NCBI RefSeq assembly: GCF_003149025.1 | Contig: NZ_QGDV01000011.1 | Span: forward strand, 1 to 64,000 | Reading direction: 5' to 3' | DNA length: 64,000 bases | Source: Rathayibacter iranicus NCPPB 2253 = VKM Ac-1602 | GTDB lineage: Bacteria; Actinomycetota; Actinomycetes; Actinomycetales; Microbacteriaceae | Shown: positions 29,504 to 37,638 of the stretch, piece by piece | How the letters are laid out: each line of letters opens with the position of its first letter | Position numbering within the stretch: the first letter of the stretch is position 1 | Position numbers and translations under genes: made by a program | The notes under the pieces: model-generated | Seen by the model: only the letters and a program-made list of their open reading frames with translations | Told to the model about the DNA's origin: nothing | Databases searched by the model: none

Positions 29504-29601
29504 GCCTCGGCTCGAGCGCTCTCCTCACCTGAATCCCGCCCCACCTGCACCGCGATCACTCGCGACGGGGTAGGGGCGAACCAGAATCTAAGGAAACCAC
29601 T

Positions 29602-29862
29602 ATGGCTGGAAAGAGCAGCGGCGACCGCCGCAAGCCGATCCGCGGCAAGGGCGCAAAGAACGCGGCCCCCGCGAAGTCGGTCCGCGTGGGTGTCATCGAC
29701 TATAAGGACGTCGCGACCCTCCGCAAATTCATCTCGGAGCGTGGGAAGATCCGCGCCCGTCGCATCACCGGTGTCTCCGTGCAGGAGCAGCGCCTCATCG
29801 CCCGCGCCGTCAAGAACGCCCGCGAGATGGCGCTCCTGCCCTACGCCGGCAGCGGAAGGTAG
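29602..29862 (+). CDS. rpsR: 30S ribosomal protein S18
   Basis: An 86-residue S18 protein with [19 protein letters not shown] and the [22 protein letters not shown] signature. The N-terminus is basic and lacks a CXXC zinc motif, so it is the zinc-free form. A 98-base gap separates it from ssb. Confidence 0.97.
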   Translation: MAGKSSGDRRKPIRGKGAKNAAPAKSVRVGVIDYKDVATLRKFISERGKIRARRITGVSVQEQRLIARAVKNAREMALLPYAGSGR

Positions 29863-29870
29863 GTAACGGT

Positions 29871-30323
29871 ATGTCCAAGGTCATCCTGACCCACGAGGTC
29901 GACGGGCTCGGCTCCGCCGGCGATGTCGTCGACGTGAAGAACGGGTTCGCCCGCAACTACCTCATCCCGCAGGGCTTCGGCATCGCCTGGACCCGCGGTG
30001 GCGAGAAGCAGGTCGAGCAGATCAAGTCGGCGCGAGCCGCTCGTGAGCACAAGACCATCGAGGAGGCGCAGCACACCAAGCAGGTCCTCGAGGCCAACCG
30101 GGTGAAGCTGACGGTCAAGGCCGGCAAGGACGGCCGTCTCTTCGGCTCGGTCAAGAGTTCGGACGTCGCAAGCGCGGTGGCGGCGGCCGGATTCGGCGAG
30201 TTCGACAAGCGCAAGATCGTGATCGCCAACGCGATCAAGAGTGTTGGCGAGCACGAGGCCGTGGTGCGTCTGCGCGACGACATCCAGGCCACGGTGAAGC
30301 TGCAGGTGGTCGCGGCCAAGTAG
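29871..30323 (+). CDS. rplI: 50S ribosomal protein L9
   Basis: A 150-residue L9 protein with the N-terminal signature [19 protein letters not shown] and [13 protein letters not shown], a central helix ([17 protein letters not shown]) and the C-terminal domain. It ends the ribosomal operon, followed after 16 bases by a strong terminator. Confidence 0.97.
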   Translation: MSKVILTHEVDGLGSAGDVVDVKNGFARNYLIPQGFGIAWTRGGEKQVEQIKSARAAREHKTIEEAQHTKQVLEANRVKLTVKAGKDGRLFGSVKSSDVASAVAAAGFGEFDKRKIVIANAIKSVGEHEAVVRLRDDIQATVKLQVVAAK

Positions 30324-30339
30324 GGCTGCGAGAACGCCG

Positions 30340-30387
30340 CAGAGGGCGGTGCGATGGGACTTCTCGGTCCCGCCGCACCGCCCTCTG
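30340..30387 (+). terminator. Terminator of rpsF-rplI operon
   Basis: CAGAGGGCGGTGCG (30340-30353) pairs perfectly with CGCACCGCCCTCTG (30374-30387), with a further inner stem GGGAC/GTCCC, giving a long hairpin. TCGTTCCC follows it. Confidence 0.9.
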
Positions 30388-30396
30388 TCGTTCCCG

Positions 30397-30608
30397 TTGT
30401 CCACAGCACTATCCACATACACCCTCCGGCGACAGCAACCTTCAACCCGGGCTTAAGGCTCCTTTTCACGCACAGCTGTGGAAAGAAGAAAACCCCTGGT
30501 CAGGCGGCAGGAAAAACTTCAAAGAGACGTCAAATCCCACAGGGTTCTCCACATGTTGCACACAGTAGGCGCGGCGTTTCTCCGCGGTTGTCCACAGCTC
30601 TTTCCACA
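30397..30608. promoter_or_regulatory. DnaA-box cluster upstream of dnaB
   Basis: Within the 451-base rplI-dnaB gap are two perfect TTGTCCACA boxes (30397-30405, 30588-30596), CTATCCACA (30409-30417), TTCTCCACA (30545-30553), CTTTCCACA (30600-30608) and TGTGGAAAG (30477-30485, the same motif inverted). TTGTCCACA is also one of the two best boxes in oriC of this window. A DnaA-controlled dnaB promoter or a DnaA-titration site is the likely role; the sites are seen, the role inferred. No gene is supported here. Confidence 0.7.
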
Positions 30609-30774
30609 GGCCGGTTTGCGTGCTGTGGCGAGTGGTCCGTAGGGTGGCGCAGCGCCCCGCGCGGACGGGCAATCGCGCTCCGCTGTCGGAGGTCACTGGT
30701 AGACCAGGACTCGGCACAGGCCAGGCCGGACGCTCATCCGTTCCGCGAGGCACCCGACAGGAGGAGGCGAAGGC

Positions 30775-32157
30775 ATGACGATCGCGCACCTGGCGGTTCC
30801 CGGCTCGGACGGGCGGGACGGTCGCGGCGAGTCCCGCGGCAACGAGCGGACGCCTCCGCACGACCTTCTCGCCGAGCAGTCCGCGCTCGGCGGCATGCTC
30901 CTCTCTAAAGACGCCGTCGCCGACGTCGTCGAGAGTGTCAAGGGCACTGATTTCTACATCCCCAAGCACGAGATCGTGTTCGACGCGATCCTCGCGCTCT
31001 ACTCGCACGGCGAGCCGACCGACGTCATCACGGTGACCGACGAACTCACCAAGCAGGGCGAGTTGCAGCGCGCCGGCGGGGCCGACTACCTGCACACGCT
31101 CACCTCGATGGTGCCGACCGCGGCGAATGCGGGCTACTACGCGTCCATCGTCGCTGAGCGCGCGCTGCTTCGTCGCCTGGTGGAGGCCGGAACCCGCATT
31201 GCGCAGATGGGCTATCAGGGCGAGGGCGAGGTGCTCGACCTGGTCAACTCGGCGCAGGCCGAGATCTACAACGTCACGGGGTCCGAGACAGCGGAGGACT
31301 ACGTCCCACTGACCGACGCGGTCACCGTCGCGATCGACGAGATTGAGGCGGCCGCGCACAAGGACGGTGCCTTCACCGGCGTTCCCACCGGGTTCGCCGA
31401 CCTCGACGACCTGACGAACGGCTTCCACGCGGGGCAGATGATCATCGTCGCCGCCCGTCCCGCGCTGGGTAAGTCGACCCTCGCGCTCGACTTTGCGCGC
31501 GCCGCCGCCATCAAGCACAACATGCCCACCATCTTCTTCTCGCTCGAGATGGGACGCAGCGAGATCGCGATGCGCCTGCTCTCGGCCGAGGCCTCGGTGC
31601 CGTTGCAGCACATGCGTAAGGGCACGGTCGACCAGCGCGACTGGACGACCATCGCCTCCACCCGCGGCCGGATCAATGACGCTCCGCTGTACATCGACGA
31701 CTCGCCCAATATGACGCTGGTCGAGATCCGGGCGAAATGCCGTCGGCTCAAGCAGCGCGTCGGTCTCAAGATGGTCGTCATTGACTACTTGCAGCTGATG
31801 ACCTCGGGCAAGAAGGTCGAGAGCCGTCAGCAGGAAGTGTCCGAGTTCTCGCGCGCGCTCAAGCTGCTCGCGAAGGAGTTGCAGGTGCCGGTTATCGCGC
31901 TCTCGCAGCTGAACCGTGGGCCGGAGCAGCGGGCCGACAAGCTGCCCGCCATCTCAGACCTCCGTGAGTCGGGCTCGATCGAGCAGGACGCCGACATGGT
32001 GATCCTCCTGCACCGCGAGAGTGCCTACGAGAAGGACAATCCGCGAGCGGGAGAGGCTGACCTGATCGTCGCAAAGCACCGCAACGGCCCGACGCGCACG
32101 GTGACGGTGGGCTTCCACGGGCACTTCTCGCGGTTCGCGGACATCCCGGCGGTCTAG
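30775..32157 (+). CDS. dnaB: Replicative DNA helicase DnaB
   Basis: The 5'-3' hexameric fork helicase. The N-terminal primase-interacting domain begins near HDLLAEQSALGGMLLSKDAV, then the RecA-like domain with Walker A ARPALGKST, the FFSLEMGRSEIAMRLLSAE segment, Walker B VVIDYLQLM and SDLRESGSIEQDADMV. 460 residues, no intein. AGGAGG lies 7 bases before the ATG. The upstream DnaA boxes tie its expression to replication control. Confidence 0.97.
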   Translation: MTIAHLAVPGSDGRDGRGESRGNERTPPHDLLAEQSALGGMLLSKDAVADVVESVKGTDFYIPKHEIVFDAILALYSHGEPTDVITVTDELTKQGELQRAGGADYLHTLTSMVPTAANAGYYASIVAERALLRRLVEAGTRIAQMGYQGEGEVLDLVNSAQAEIYNVTGSETAEDYVPLTDAVTVAIDEIEAAAHKDGAFTGVPTGFADLDDLTNGFHAGQMIIVAARPALGKSTLALDFARAAAIKHNMPTIFFSLEMGRSEIAMRLLSAEASVPLQHMRKGTVDQRDWTTIASTRGRINDAPLYIDDSPNMTLVEIRAKCRRLKQRVGLKMVVIDYLQLMTSGKKVESRQQEVSEFSRALKLLAKELQVPVIALSQLNRGPEQRADKLPAISDLRESGSIEQDADMVILLHRESAYEKDNPRAGEADLIVAKHRNGPTRTVTVGFHGHFSRFADIPAV

Positions 32158-32162
32158 GTCCG

Positions 32163-32387
32163 ATGAGTGCTGTTCCTGAGCCTGTCGACGTCCCGCTCGG
32201 CGGCAGAACAATCCGCCTCGGACAGTTTCTGAAGTTCGCGGGCATCCTCTCGGGAGGAGAGGCGAAGGAATCCGTCGCCGAGGGGCTCGTGACGGTGAAC
32301 GACGAGGTCGACCTCCGCCGTGGCCGCCAGCTGGTGGTCGGCGACGTCGTCGGGTTCGACGGGAACCGGTTCCGCGTCGGTGCGTGA
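32163..32387 (+). CDS. S4-domain RNA-binding protein
   Basis: A 74-residue protein that is little more than an S4 RNA-binding domain: IRLGQFLKFAGILSGGEAK, then VNDEVDLRRGRQLVVGDVV. Similar small S4 proteins (YaaA/YbcJ type) occur near replication genes. It starts five bases after the dnaB stop and is probably cotranscribed. The RNA target is unknown. Confidence 0.85.
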   Translation: MSAVPEPVDVPLGGRTIRLGQFLKFAGILSGGEAKESVAEGLVTVNDEVDLRRGRQLVVGDVVGFDGNRFRVGA

Positions 32388-32867
32388 GGCTGCGGGTAAA
32401 AGGTCGTCCGGCTTCTCGATTCGAGGCCGCTGACAGCACCTTGAGTGCCGCCGGGGGTGGCGATTGATGTGTGGGCGTAACGAACACGTTCGAAGAACAT
32501 GTCAAAAATCGGGCGTCTTTTTGACATGTCAGCCTGACGTGTCTCTCATGGCGACACAGGACGTGCCGCCGATGAAGCCGCGTCGGCGTCGGCCACAATC
32601 TTCGCGGACATGCGCGGAGCGTCGCTCCAACACACGGGCGGTTGAGTTGGAGCGTCAAGGCCACGCTCAAACTGGAGTGGGAGGTGTCGGCGCCAACTCC
32701 AACGAAGGAGCCGTTGCTGTTGGAGCGTGGCATCCCGGGACTCCCTCCAGCGCCCGGCGGACCACCGACGTCCAGGCGAGACGCCGCTCAGGGCATGGTG
32801 TGTCGGCGTGTCAGGTGACGTCGCGGCGCACACTGGCAGCTGGGCATCCGGACGACAGGAGACGCGC
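32388..32867. other. 480-base gene-free stretch with palindromes
   Basis: No ORF here is convincing. It holds a 12-base perfect inverted repeat (32497-32529) and several copies of TTGGAGCG or its inverse (CGCTCCAA at 32623-32630, TTGGAGCG at 32647-32654 and 32720-32727). The base composition around 32490-32530 is clearly AT-richer than the surroundings. Confidence 0.6.
32497..32529. repeat. Perfect 12-base inverted repeat with T/A tracts
   Basis: ACATGTCAAAAA (32497-32508) is repeated inverted as TTTTTGACATGT (32518-32529), with a 9-base loop. The T-tract could make it a terminator for dnaB and the S4 gene on the plus strand; the ACATGTCA core is also operator-like. Confidence 0.7.
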
Positions 32868-33737
32868 ATGCAGCTCGGCATTCACTTCATGAACTTCACT
32901 CTGCCGGGAGGGAGCGCGGGGATCGCGCCGATTCTCGGGGCGACGGCGCGGACGGCCGAGGACGTCGGCTGCGCGTGGTTCACCATGATGGACCACTACT
33001 TTCAAATGGAGCTTTTCGCCACCAGTGAAGACCCGATGCTGGAGGGTTACACCTCGCTCGGGTTCGTCGCGGGGCGGACGGAACGCCTCCGCCTCGGCTT
33101 GCTCGTCACCGGAGTGACCTACCGACATCCCGGGCTGCTCGCCAAGATCGTCACGACGCTCGACGTGCTCTCGGGCGGGCGGGCGATGCTCGGGATCGGC
33201 GCGGCCTGGTATGAGCGCGAACATCTCGGGCTGGGCGTGCCGTATCCGCCGTTGAAGGAGCGTTTTGAGCGGCTCGAGGAGACGCTACAGATTTGCCGGC
33301 AGATGTGGAGCGAGGACGACGGTCCGTTCGAGGGAGCGCACTACCAGCTCGCTGAAACACTCAACCACCCGGCGCCGGTACAGCAGCCGGGGCCGCCGAT
33401 CCTGATCGGAGGAGGCGGGGAGCGCAAGACGCTCCGGCTCGTGGCGCAGTATGGCGATGCTTGCAACCTCTTTGCGACGAGTACCGATGATGTGGCGCAC
33501 AAGCTTGACGTTCTGCGCCGCCATTGCGACGAACGTGGACGCGATTATGAGTCGATCACGAAGACGATCACGGGTGGGGGTGATCCGATCGGTGATCCCG
33601 ACGCTTTTGTCCGGGCGATGGGGGAGTACGCGGCGCTCGGGATCGACCACGTCCAGGTCGCTCCCGCGGGGCCCGATCCCGAGGGCTATGTTGCGCGCCT
33701 CGGAGAGGGCGTGATCGCTCGCCTCGCCGCGCTCTGA
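32868..33737 (+). CDS. LLM-class flavin/F420-dependent oxidoreductase
   Basis: A luciferase-like TIM-barrel oxidoreductase of 289 residues starting MQLGIHFMNFTLPGG. Features include RLRLGLLVTGVTYRHPGLLAKIVTTLDVLSGGR (split here as the family signature), GIGAAWYEREH, and the C-terminal DHVQVAP segment. The pattern fits F420-dependent TIGR03560-type members, but FMN cannot be excluded. GGAG seven bases before ATG 32868 decides the start; the frame is open to 32727. Substrate unknown. Confidence 0.87.
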   Translation: MQLGIHFMNFTLPGGSAGIAPILGATARTAEDVGCAWFTMMDHYFQMELFATSEDPMLEGYTSLGFVAGRTERLRLGLLVTGVTYRHPGLLAKIVTTLDVLSGGRAMLGIGAAWYEREHLGLGVPYPPLKERFERLEETLQICRQMWSEDDGPFEGAHYQLAETLNHPAPVQQPGPPILIGGGGERKTLRLVAQYGDACNLFATSTDDVAHKLDVLRRHCDERGRDYESITKTITGGGDPIGDPDAFVRAMGEYAALGIDHVQVAPAGPDPEGYVARLGEGVIARLAAL

Positions 33738-33884
33738 CGGGCAGGACCGAGGGGGCGGGGAGGAGGGGTGACCTGTTGCGCAGCCCACCAGTGCGCAGAT
33801 CCCCGCCGACGGTGGCGCTGATGAACGGGGACTAAAGCCTGCAGAGTGTTCTGAGAGAGCACGCTGCCATACGGCGTTCGTTAT

Positions 33885-33941
33885 CGAGGTTGAGTGGGGC
33901 TGACAACGCCGAGACGGGCGGAAAAGGCCCACTCAACCTCG
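33885..33941. terminator. 14-base perfect inverted repeat between convergent genes
   Basis: CGAGGTTGAGTGGG (33885-33898) and CCCACTCAACCTCG (33928-33941) are perfectly complementary around a 29-base loop. They lie between two convergent oxidoreductase genes, so a bidirectional terminator is likely. The rest of this 217-base gap shows no gene. Confidence 0.6.
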
Positions 33942-33954
33942 GTTGCGAACGTCC

Positions 33955-34962
33955 CTACGCTGCGACCCGGGCATTCGACTGCGCAAGCAGCGCGACCGAG
34001 CGCAGACGCGCCTCCGTCTGCAGCGACCCGTGCGCGACGATGACCTCGTCGGCGTCGGCCGAGCGGGCGAAGTCGGCGACGTAGTCGGCCACCTGGTCGC
34101 CGGTGCCGACACCGGTGTAGGTGGTCATGCTCGCAACGTGTGCGCCGATCGGCGCGCTGAGCAGGGCGTCGAGTTCTTCGTCGTCGAAGGTCTGGCCAAC
34201 AGGGATCTGGCCGCTCTGGCGCAGCAGCATCATCAGGCGGGCGCGCTTCGTCTGCGCGAATTGCTCCTGCGCATCCTCCTCGGTGTCGGAGGCAATCGCG
34301 TTCACGCCGACGATGACGTAGGGGGTGTCGAGCTGCTCGGAGGGGCGGAAGCCGCGGCGGTACTCGGCAACGGCCTGGTGCAGAGCATCCGGAGCGAAGT
34401 GCGAGGCGAAGGCGTAGGGCAGGCCGAGCGCGGCGGCGAGCTGCGCGCCGAAGAGCGACGAGCCGAGGATGTAGAGCGGGACTCGGGTGCCGGCGCCGGG
34501 AGTGGCGCTCACGCCAGGGATTCGGGACTCGCCGGCGAGGAACGCTTGCAATTCGAGCACGTCCTGCGGGAAGCGTTCGGAGGAGTCGGGGTCGCGTCGC
34601 AGGGCGCGGAACGTGGCCTGGTCGCTGCCGGGCGCGCGGCCAAGCCCGAGGTCGATCCGACCCGGGTGCAGTGTCTCGAGGGTGCCGAACTGCTCGGCGA
34701 TGGTGAGGGGGGAGTGGTTCGGGAGCATGACGCCACCGGAGCCGAGGCGGATGGTCGAGGTCTGCGAGGCGACGTGGGCGATGAGCACCGAGGTCGCGCT
34801 GGAGGCGATGCTCGCCATGTTGTGGTGCTCGGCGTACCAGACGCGGCGGTAGCCGTTCCGCTCGGCCTCCTGGGCCAGGGCGACGGAGGCGGCGAAGCTG
34901 TCGCGGGCGGTCTCGCCGGGGGCGATGGGGGCGAGGTCGAGGATCGAGAGGGGAACGCTCAT
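33955..34962 (-). CDS. LLM-class flavin-dependent oxidoreductase (MsnO8/YhbW-like)
   Basis: A 335-residue luciferase-like monooxygenase fold protein beginning [17 protein letters not shown]. The family signatures [40 protein letters not shown] and [14 protein letters not shown] are present, typical of the group that usually uses FMN and reduced flavin. It is 53 bases downstream of an aldo/keto reductase gene and could share a transcript with it. Substrate unknown. Confidence 0.9.
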   Translation of the reverse strand: MSVPLSILDLAPIAPGETARDSFAASVALAQEAERNGYRRVWYAEHHNMASIASSATSVLIAHVASQTSTIRLGSGGVMLPNHSPLTIAEQFGTLETLHPGRIDLGLGRAPGSDQATFRALRRDPDSSERFPQDVLELQAFLAGESRIPGVSATPGAGTRVPLYILGSSLFGAQLAAALGLPYAFASHFAPDALHQAVAEYRRGFRPSEQLDTPYVIVGVNAIASDTEEDAQEQFAQTKRARLMMLLRQSGQIPVGQTFDDEELDALLSAPIGAHVASMTTYTGVGTGDQVADYVADFARSADADEVIVAHGSLQTEARLRSVALLAQSNARVAA

Positions 34963-35015
34963 GCAGACGCCAACGCCAGCGACCGCCCTGGTGTTCCCGC
35001 CGCGGGCGGAGGGTG

Positions 35016-35879
35016 TCAGGCTTCCGGGATGTCGCGGTCGTAGGTCTTCAGCGTCACGGCCTCCGGCTCGGGTCCGCCGCGCACGCCGGTCTCGAGGCCG
35101 TCGATCCGGGTGAGTTCGGGGCCGGTGAGCGCGAAGTCGAACACGTCGATGTTCTCGGCGATGCGCTCGGGCCGCGTCGACTTGGGGATGACCTGGCGTC
35201 CCTCCTGAAGATGCCAGCGCAGCATGACCTGCGCCGCCGACTTGCCGTACTTGGCGCCGAGGTCGAGGAGCAGTGGGTCATCGAAGCTGCGGCGGGGGGA
35301 GTTGCGGTAGGACGTGATCCCGCCAATCGGCGACCAGGCTTGGGTGAGGATGTCGTGCTCGCAGCCGAAGCGCTCCACTCCACGCTGCTGGAAGTAGGGG
35401 TGCACCTCGAGCTGGTTCACCGCGGGAACGACGTCGGTCTCGGCAAGCAGGCGGGTGAGGTGCTCGACCATGAAGTTGCTGACCCCGATCGCGCGCACGC
35501 GGCCGTCGGCGAGCAGTGTCTCGAGGGCGCGGTAGGCGTCGAGGGTCCGCTCGAAAGCGCTCGGGAGGGCCTGGTGCAGGATCAGGAGGTCGATCCGCTC
35601 GACACCGAGCTTGCCCGCGCTCTTGTCGAAGGCGTGCAGCGTCTTGTCGTAGCCGTAGTCGCTGATCCACACCTTTGTCTCGACGAAGACATCGTCGCGG
35701 CCGGCGATCGCCTCGCCCACCTCGCGCTCGTTTCCGTAGGCGGCGGCAGTGTCAATGTGCCGGTAGCCGGCATCGAGCGCGGCGCTGACGGCGGCGCGCG
35801 TCTCGTCGGGCGGAGTCTGAAAGACGCCGAGTCCGAGGGCGGGAATCTCGACACCGTTGTGGAGAGTGAATGTATTCAT
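35016..35879 (-). CDS. Aldo/keto reductase
   Basis: An NADPH-dependent reductase of 287 residues with the AKR tetrad: Asp and Tyr in [15 protein letters not shown], Lys in [11 protein letters not shown], and His in LILHQALPS. The C-terminal [13 protein letters not shown] contacts the cofactor in the family. It resembles 2,5-diketo-D-gluconate reductase-type AKRs, but the substrate cannot be told. ATG 35879 is preferred over GTG 35882. Confidence 0.92.
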   Translation of the reverse strand: MNTFTLHNGVEIPALGLGVFQTPPDETRAAVSAALDAGYRHIDTAAAYGNEREVGEAIAGRDDVFVETKVWISDYGYDKTLHAFDKSAGKLGVERIDLLILHQALPSAFERTLDAYRALETLLADGRVRAIGVSNFMVEHLTRLLAETDVVPAVNQLEVHPYFQQRGVERFGCEHDILTQAWSPIGGITSYRNSPRRSFDDPLLLDLGAKYGKSAAQVMLRWHLQEGRQVIPKSTRPERIAENIDVFDFALTGPELTRIDGLETGVRGGPEPEAVTLKTYDRDIPEA

Positions 35880-35907
35880 CACCCCACGCTACGTCTGTCG
35901 GGCGCGT

Positions 35908-35964
35908 TGAGGTGCCCGAGAATGCTGCTTGCCGAGCGAATCGGCGACATTCTTGGGCAACTCA
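35908..35964. repeat. Palindromic intergenic element, copy 1
   Basis: TGAGGTGCCCGAGAATG (35908-35924) and CATTCTTGGGCAACTCA (35948-35964) form a 17-base stem matching at 15 positions, with a 23-base spacer that can itself fold. A related element occurs at 53421-53471. It lies between the divergent aldo/keto reductase and HipA-like genes. Confidence 0.65.
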
Positions 35965-36025
35965 GGACCATTCGGGTTGCGACGTGGCGCGGGGGTAACG
36001 GGAATACGCGGTTTAGCGTGGCGGG

Positions 36026-36922
36026 ATGCAGCCGAAGTGGGAGTCGATGACCATCGAGGGTCCGTCGGACGGCATGGATGAGCCGCTGGGTACGAAGGAG
36101 AAGTTTTGGCTCGTCGAAGAGAGCGATCTCTGGCTCTTCAAATTCGCGCGCCAGCGAGGCGGCGAGACCCGGGGCGAGGACTGGGCGGAATGGGTCTCCT
36201 TTCATCTGGCGCGACTACTGGCGGTCCCCTGCGCTCAGGTGAGGCCGGCCACGGTGGGCGGACGCCGCGGCATTATGTCGAGAAACGTCATCGAGCGAGA
36301 CAAGAGCCAGCGCCTCGAGATCGGCAACAGCCTCCTGAGCCAGTCCGACCGGCACTACGACCCGACTCGGCGGCGACCTAACGAGCGCTACACCGTTGAG
36401 GCCGTCCGACGGGCGCTCGACGGAGTCGATGCTCCCGCGGGCTTCGGCGCCGTCGCCGGAATGAGTGGCTTCGACGTCTGGGCGGGCTACCTTTTGTTCG
36501 ACGCCTGGGTCGCTGGGCGGGATAGGCACGACGAGAATTGGGCTGTCATCGCCGGTCGCGGACACCGTATGCTCTCGCCGTCGTTCGACCACGGCAATGC
36601 GCTCGGATTTCAGGAGACTGAGGAGAAACGAGCCGCGTGCCTCGCGGACTCAGCGTTATTCGACAGGTGGGTTCAAAAGGGGAGGAGCCATCACTTCGCA
36701 GGTAAGCCTCTGCTGGTCGACGTTGCAAGGGACGCTCTCGAGTTGGCAGCACCGAACGCCCGCGACTTCTGGTTGGCGCAGCTCAGTGCTGTCGACCCGT
36801 CCGCGGTACGCGAGATTCTCACGGCGGTCCCTACAGGCCTGATGTCGGCGGCATGCGCTAGTTTCACGGAAGGACTGTTGGACACGACACGGAGGAGGAT
36901 CCTCGATGACTCTTCTCGCTGA
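36026..36922 (+). CDS. HipA-like protein kinase
   Basis: A 298-residue kinase-fold protein lacking the usual HipA N-terminal subdomain. Candidate kinase residues: ATP-binding Lys39 in WLFKFAR, a Glu in EDWAEWVSFHLA, the catalytic loop GRDRHDENW (Asp166, His168, Asn171) and the metal site SFDHG (Asp188). This is the HipA/CtkA pattern. There is no ribosome-binding site and TTTAGC lies just upstream, suggesting a leaderless start. Its last 17 bases overlap the next gene, so the two are coupled. Toxin or regulatory kinase activity is inferred. Confidence 0.8.
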   Translation: MQPKWESMTIEGPSDGMDEPLGTKEKFWLVEESDLWLFKFARQRGGETRGEDWAEWVSFHLARLLAVPCAQVRPATVGGRRGIMSRNVIERDKSQRLEIGNSLLSQSDRHYDPTRRRPNERYTVEAVRRALDGVDAPAGFGAVAGMSGFDVWAGYLLFDAWVAGRDRHDENWAVIAGRGHRMLSPSFDHGNALGFQETEEKRAACLADSALFDRWVQKGRSHHFAGKPLLVDVARDALELAAPNARDFWLAQLSAVDPSAVREILTAVPTGLMSAACASFTEGLLDTTRRRILDDSSR

Positions 36923-37625
36923 TCGACCCAGTGCTCGTCCGGCCCGCGGCCTCCGCGAGCTGCTGCTGGTCTGGCAGAATCCGCGCACCCGCCGCTTCCT
37001 GCGCGCCGCGGTGCTCTCCGTTGGTGCCGAGGGCTTTGTTTTCCGCTATGAACCGGAGGCGGTGTCGGACGAGGACTTCTTCCCGCTCGCCGAGTTCCCC
37101 GAATTGCAGGGGGAGTACACGAGCCCTTCGCTTCCGCCGTTCTTCGCGAATCGTGTGATGTCCTCGGAGCGAGGCTCTTACGACGACTATCTCGCTTGGT
37201 TAGGGCTCGATGCCGCATCCCCCGACCTCCCGGTCGAGATCATGGTGCGCACGGGCGCGGAGCGAGCGACTGACACCTTCCATGTCATCGAGAAGCCAGT
37301 CCGCACAGCCGAGATCTTCGTCGGCCGTTTCTTCGTCTCCGGGGTACGCCACCGGCCGGAGCACCCGCAGTCCGTCCTGCGCCTCGAACCAGGCGCCGGG
37401 CTGGTCCTCGTGCCCGATCCCGGTAACGCCCTCAACGCGGATGCCTACACGGTGGCGACGGAATCCGGCGAGTCGATCGGCTGGGTGCCGGACTGGCTGT
37501 GCGGCGAGATCGCCGGGCTCGCCGCGGCGGGCTGGGAGTTTGAGGCGGTCGCCGAGAAAGTGAGCCCGGAGGCGCCGGCGCACGTGCAGGTGCTCTGCCG
37601 CGTCACCGCGACTCTCCGCCGCTGA
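36906..37625 (+). CDS. HIRAN-domain protein with HipA-N/HipS-like N-terminus
   Basis: A 239-residue protein. The C-terminal part (about 137-235) reads as a HIRAN domain: FVSGVRHRPEHPQSV, a central LEPGAGLVLVPDPGNALNAD core and IGWVPDWLCGEIAGL. The N-terminal part (about 15-130), with LLVWQNPRTRRF, FVFRYEP and PPFFANRVM, resembles the small N-terminal subdomain that is missing from the neighbouring kinase. It overlaps that kinase by 17 bases. A partner or antitoxin role is inferred from this complementarity. Confidence 0.7.
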   Translation: MTLLADRPSARPARGLRELLLVWQNPRTRRFLRAAVLSVGAEGFVFRYEPEAVSDEDFFPLAEFPELQGEYTSPSLPPFFANRVMSSERGSYDDYLAWLGLDAASPDLPVEIMVRTGAERATDTFHVIEKPVRTAEIFVGRFFVSGVRHRPEHPQSVLRLEPGAGLVLVPDPGNALNADAYTVATESGESIGWVPDWLCGEIAGLAAAGWEFEAVAEKVSPEAPAHVQVLCRVTATLRR

Positions 37626-37638
37626 GTGGCACGCGGGC

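Noticed and set aside
32546-32881. A 111-codon minus-strand frame in the 32.4-32.9 kb gap
   Set aside because: No ribosome-binding site and Cys/Trp/Arg-rich composition unlike real proteins of this genome.
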